In this document: piece by piece, positions 6,280-8,266 of the stretch | Position numbering within the stretch: position 1 is the first letter of the stretch | Layout: the number at the start of each line of letters is the position of its first letter | From: Caldithrix sp. | GTDB taxonomy: Bacteria > Zhuqueibacterota > Zhuqueibacteria > Oceanimicrobiales > Oceanimicrobiaceae | NCBI GenBank assembly: GCA_004357015.1 | Contig: SMXE01000023.1 | Span: 1 to 8,266 of the forward strand | DNA length: 8,266 nt | Direction of reading: 5' to 3' | Position numbers and translations under genes: made by a program | The notes under the pieces: model-generated | What the model was told of the DNA's origin: nothing | The model's input: the letters and a program-made list of their open reading frames with translations, nothing else | The model's database searches: none

Positions 6280-7162
6280 CGGAAAGCCGACGCGTAGGCT
6301 CATCCCCGAACAGGTAACCTTTCCGGCCGCCGGGCCAGGCGTGACGGCCGCCGCGAATAGTGTAAAGCACAACCGCGGCGCCTTCCCTGCCCCCAAAAAA
6401 TACCTCACGAACGATCTTGCCTTGCTTTTCCAGGTCCGACTTCAGTGTGCAGTGGTTGTGCTCAACCCAGAACACAACAGCGTCAGACACGGACCGGTCG
6501 ATGCGCTTCTCCCGGCCTTTACCCACCCCGCCGTTATAGCGTACCCGGTCGTCGAGGGTGCCGTTGAACATGATAACGGAAACCGGCGCGGACGGCTCGC
6601 ACGGGTCGTCGTTGAACGCCGCGGCAACCGGCGCAATGGCCGCGATTTTATCCGCCAGCTCGCAGCCCAGCCGGAACGCCATCATGCCGCCGTTGGACAT
6701 GCCGGTCACGTAAACGCGGGCAGGGTCAATTTCATAATTTGTGAGCAGCGTGTCAATTAGAGTGCGGATGAAACCGACGTCGTCCACATCGTTTTGCTTT
6801 GCACGCCCGCAACAGTTGGCGGCGTTCCAGGTGAGCACACGCTTGCGAAAGAAACCGCTGCCGTAAGGGTAAGCAACCAGAAAACCCTCCCGGTCGGCTT
6901 TCTCACTCATTCGCGTCATTCTGGCAGCGTTCTGCGCGTTACTGCCACCACCATGCAAAACCAGAACCAGCGGCGCCAGCTTGGTGTGGTCGTACTGCGA
7001 CGGAAGGTGGAGCAAGTAATAGCGTGTGCGGTCGCCATGCACGAGTACCAACTCATGGTCGCCCGGTGACATGCACCGGCGCTCACCAGCCGTCGTCGCC
7101 GAAGCAAGCGTAACGCTCAAGAGGAAAACCGCCAGCCGCCAAAATTTGTTTTTATGCTGCAT
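6221..7162 (-). CDS. Exported PHB depolymerase/feruloyl-esterase family alpha/beta hydrolase (LpqC-like)
   Basis: The 313-residue product starts with an N-terminal signal peptide (KNKFWRLAVFLLSVTLASATTAG) and a compact esterase domain of normal family length. Visible motifs are HGGG (70-73, oxyanion hole), WNAANCCG (112-119), DDVGFIRTLID (127-137), GMSNGG with nucleophile Ser156, FNGTLDD with the probable acid Asp204, and GGRHAWPGG with His274, giving a complete Ser-Asp-His triad. The C-terminus ATDAMWEFFVKHP is also typical. Family members hydrolyse short polyhydroxyalkanoate, feruloyl or acetyl esters outside the cytoplasm; the substrate here is not predictable. The ATG at 7162 is the natural start because it directly precedes the signal peptide, though no good Shine-Dalgarno is seen. 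The gene converges on the glycosyltransferase and its last 59 bases lie inside that gene's 3' end. The conserved FFVKHP lies within the overlap, so the esterase end appears genuine. Confidence 0.92.
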   Translation of the reverse strand: MQHKNKFWRLAVFLLSVTLASATTAGERRCMSPGDHELVLVHGDRTRYYLLHLPSQYDHTKLAPLVLVLHGGGSNAQNAARMTRMSEKADREGFLVAYPYGSGFFRKRVLTWNAANCCGRAKQNDVDDVGFIRTLIDTLLTNYEIDPARVYVTGMSNGGMMAFRLGCELADKIAAIAPVAAAFNDDPCEPSAPVSVIMFNGTLDDRVRYNGGVGKGREKRIDRSVSDAVVFWVEHNHCTLKSDLEKQGKIVREVFFGGREGAAVVLYTIRGGRHAWPGGRKGYLFGDEPTRRLSATDAMWEFFVKHPKFHTGK

Positions 7163-7374
7163 TTCGGATTTTCACACTAAGAACTTTCCTACTTCATAGT
7201 TCGTCAGCAGAAAGGTTTTCCTGAATGCAACACGCTATCAAAATAAATTAAGATTTACAAATTCCATTTCATTTTTATTACAGGGCAAAATGACATGAAA
7301 TTGCAGACTATCGCGATTACGACGCCTTTTTGAAAACGCTGAACCGCAAATGTGAGGCTCGAGAAGAAGGCAAC

Positions 7375-7410
7375 CACGAATGCACACGAATTCGTGCAAG
7401 TTCGTCGTTA
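7375..7410. repeat. CACGAAT-type intergenic repeat with 12-base palindrome
   Basis: CACGAAT occurs at 7375-7381 and 7385-7391. The second copy forms the perfect palindrome CACGAATTCGTG (7385-7396), followed by a related TTCGTC. Read on the minus strand, TTCGTGTGCATTCGTGGTT resembles a dispersed intergenic sequence seen in many bacterial genomes. That resemblance is from memory, not a search. No function is assigned. Confidence 0.45.
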
Positions 7411-7432
7411 ATCGGCGCACTGCGATTTTCTT

Positions 7433-7461
7433 TTGATTATCTGGAGTTGATTTCTTATTTT
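7433..7461 (+). promoter_or_regulatory. Possible sigma70-like promoter for the ATP-grasp gene
   Basis: TTGATT (7433-7438) and TATTTT (7456-7461) are separated by 17 bases, each matching its consensus at four of six positions. A start of transcription near 7468 would place the palindrome 7502-7520 in the leader. This is the best pair in the spacer but weak, and the region is AT-rich enough to give such matches by chance. Confidence 0.3.
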
Positions 7462-7501
7462 GTTTATCAGCGCTGTCCCAAAAATTGACTTGCCAAACCA
7501 T

Positions 7502-7520
7502 GGTTCCGGATTCCGGAACC
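7502..7520. promoter_or_regulatory. Perfect 19-base palindrome upstream of the ATP-grasp gene
   Basis: GGTTCCGGA (7502-7510) and TCCGGAACC (7512-7520) are exact inverted copies around a single T. The structure ends 22 bases before the ATG at 7543. It could be a dimeric repressor site. As RNA it could fold with a GGTTCC/GGAACC stem and 7-base loop close to the ribosome binding region. No regulator gene is adjacent. Confidence 0.45.
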
Positions 7521-7542
7521 CGTATGACAGAGAAAGATGGAA

Positions 7543-8266
7543 ATGAGAAAAATCGCACTTGCAACTTCACACGAATTTTCCGATTTGACCCGCGACGACA
7601 GACTCGTACTCAACAAGCTCCTCTACTGCGGTGTCGATGTCGAACCCGTTGTCTGGGATTCGAAAGATATGGCGTGGAACCAATTTGACGCCCTTTTCAT
7701 CCGTTCGTGCTGGGACTACCACAAGAGATACGACGACTTCTTTCGGTGGATCGATCTGATGAGCAGCGAAGGTGTGGTGGTCTTCAACAATCCGGATATC
7801 CTGCGCTGGAACAGCAAAAAAAACTACCTGCTGGAATTGGGTGAAAAAGGCATCCCTATCGTTCCGACCGTTCTCGCGAATAAAGAATCCCCCTCGCAGT
7901 TGCAGTCGCTGCTGCAAGAACGAGACTGGAAGCAAGCCGTTATCAAACCGGTTGTCTCGGCAAATGCCTACGCAACGTGGTTGACGGCTCCGGCCAGACC
8001 CCGGGAGAATCAGGAAAAGCTGACGGCCTTTCTGAACCAGCATAACCAGATCATCGTGCAGAAATACATCCCAGAAATCTCCAGCAACGGTGAGTGGGCC
8101 ATGATCTATTTTGACGGTGAGTTCAGCCACTCCGTGCTGAGAAAACCTGCCGATGGGGACTTTCGGGTGCAGGAAGATTTTGGCGGCACCCTGGTTGGCA
8201 AACGGCCGCCGAAGCACCTGTTGGAACAGGCGGACCGCGTTATCGAGGCCATCGGCCATACTTGCT
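7543..8266 (+). CDS. ATP-grasp ligase resembling the DcsG (O-ureido-serine cyclo-ligase)-like/RimK-related family, C-terminus cut by the window edge
   Basis: The open frame gives 241 residues to the edge; relatives are about 280-300, so roughly 50 are missing. It starts MRKIALATSHEFSDLTRDDR, with VDVEPVVWD and FIRSCWDYHKRYDDFFRWI in the N-terminal domain. The ATP-grasp part follows: LRWNSKKNYLLELGEKGIP (87-105), IKPVVSANAYAT with Lys135, IVQKYIPEI, then SSNGEWAMIYFDGEFSHSV and KPADGDFRVQEDFGG. Conserved Lys, Glu and Asp/Glu positions for ATP and Mg binding are therefore visible. These enzymes activate a carboxylate as acyl-phosphate and join it to an amine or similar nucleophile; DcsG cyclises O-ureido-D-serine. 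Most homologues are of unknown substrate, so a cycloserine role is not claimed. ATG 7543 fits the family N-terminus; ATG 7537 in the same frame would add two residues. Neither has a strong Shine-Dalgarno. The partner genes would lie to the right of the window. Confidence 0.88.
   Translation, partial: MRKIALATSHEFSDLTRDDRLVLNKLLYCGVDVEPVVWDSKDMAWNQFDALFIRSCWDYHKRYDDFFRWIDLMSSEGVVVFNNPDILRWNSKKNYLLELGEKGIPIVPTVLANKESPSQLQSLLQERDWKQAVIKPVVSANAYATWLTAPARPRENQEKLTAFLNQHNQIIVQKYIPEISSNGEWAMIYFDGEFSHSVLRKPADGDFRVQEDFGGTLVGKRPPKHLLEQADRVIEAIGHTC

Larger units (their letters stand above)
7163..7536. other. Divergent intergenic region between esterase and ATP-grasp genes
   Basis: This 374-base stretch has no credible gene. 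The part nearest the esterase (about 7236-7300) is AT-rich and may hold its promoter, though no paired boxes stand out. It also contains a CACGAAT-type repeat, a possible plus-strand promoter and a palindrome, each listed separately. Confidence 0.5.

Noticed and set aside
6020..6760. Plus-strand open frame of about 246 codons
   Set aside because: It runs out of frame through the end of the glycosyltransferase and then antisense to the esterase. Both of those have strong motifs, and this product is low-complexity and Arg/Pro-rich.
7567..8259. Long minus-strand open frame of about 230 codons
   Set aside because: It is antisense to the ATP-grasp gene, whose plus-strand reading has clear family motifs from end to end. 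The minus reading shows no recognisable domain.

Overview
The window is chromosomal sequence of middling GC content with mostly tightly packed genes. It most resembles an uncultured or environmental bacterium of the FCB group (Calditrichota/KSB1-like lineages). The best pointer is the large secreted protein in the middle: it ends in a type IX-secretion-type C-terminal domain with the 'NFPNPFNP' signature typical of those phyla. The taxonomic call is inference from protein style only.

Region 1 (1-2040, minus strand) is a molybdenum hydroxylase locus, read right to left. It holds a broken MobA/MocA-like molybdopterin cytidylyltransferase remnant (1707-2040), a good sigma70-type promoter (1650-1678), coxG (1140-1589), coxS encoding the two-[2Fe-2S] small subunit (480-944), and the N-terminus of coxL encoding the molybdopterin-binding large subunit, which runs off the left edge. 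CoxG is a membrane/assembly-type SRPBCC protein, CoxS carries electrons, and CoxL is catalytic. No FAD (CoxM) subunit lies between them. The cofactor-maturation gene that would fit at the head of the operon has decayed.

Region 2 (2041-2317) is an AT-rich gene-free stretch with several small repeats, including an 18-base inverted repeat with 16 matches. It abuts the truncated end of the pseudogene and precedes the next plus-strand gene.

Region 3 (2318-4504, plus) is a 728-residue exported protein made of 14 near-regular 41-42 residue BNR/Ycf48-like beta-propeller blades, followed by a C-terminal sorting domain. Region 4 (4505-4644) holds a stem-loop and a lone sequence resembling the start of a CRISPR repeat. 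Region 5 (4645-6279, plus) is a multi-pass GT39/ArnT-like glycosyltransferase with a TTG start. It converges on, and overlaps by 59 bases, an exported PHB-depolymerase/feruloyl-esterase-family hydrolase (6221-7162, minus).

Region 6 (7163-7536) is a gene-free spacer with a CACGAAT-type repeat, a possible promoter and a perfect 19-base palindrome. Region 7 (7543-8266, plus, cut by the edge) is an ATP-grasp ligase resembling the DcsG (O-ureido-serine cyclo-ligase)-like family. No phage, IS transposase, tRNA, rRNA or CRISPR array is visible. Apart from the cox block, the genes look functionally independent of one another.
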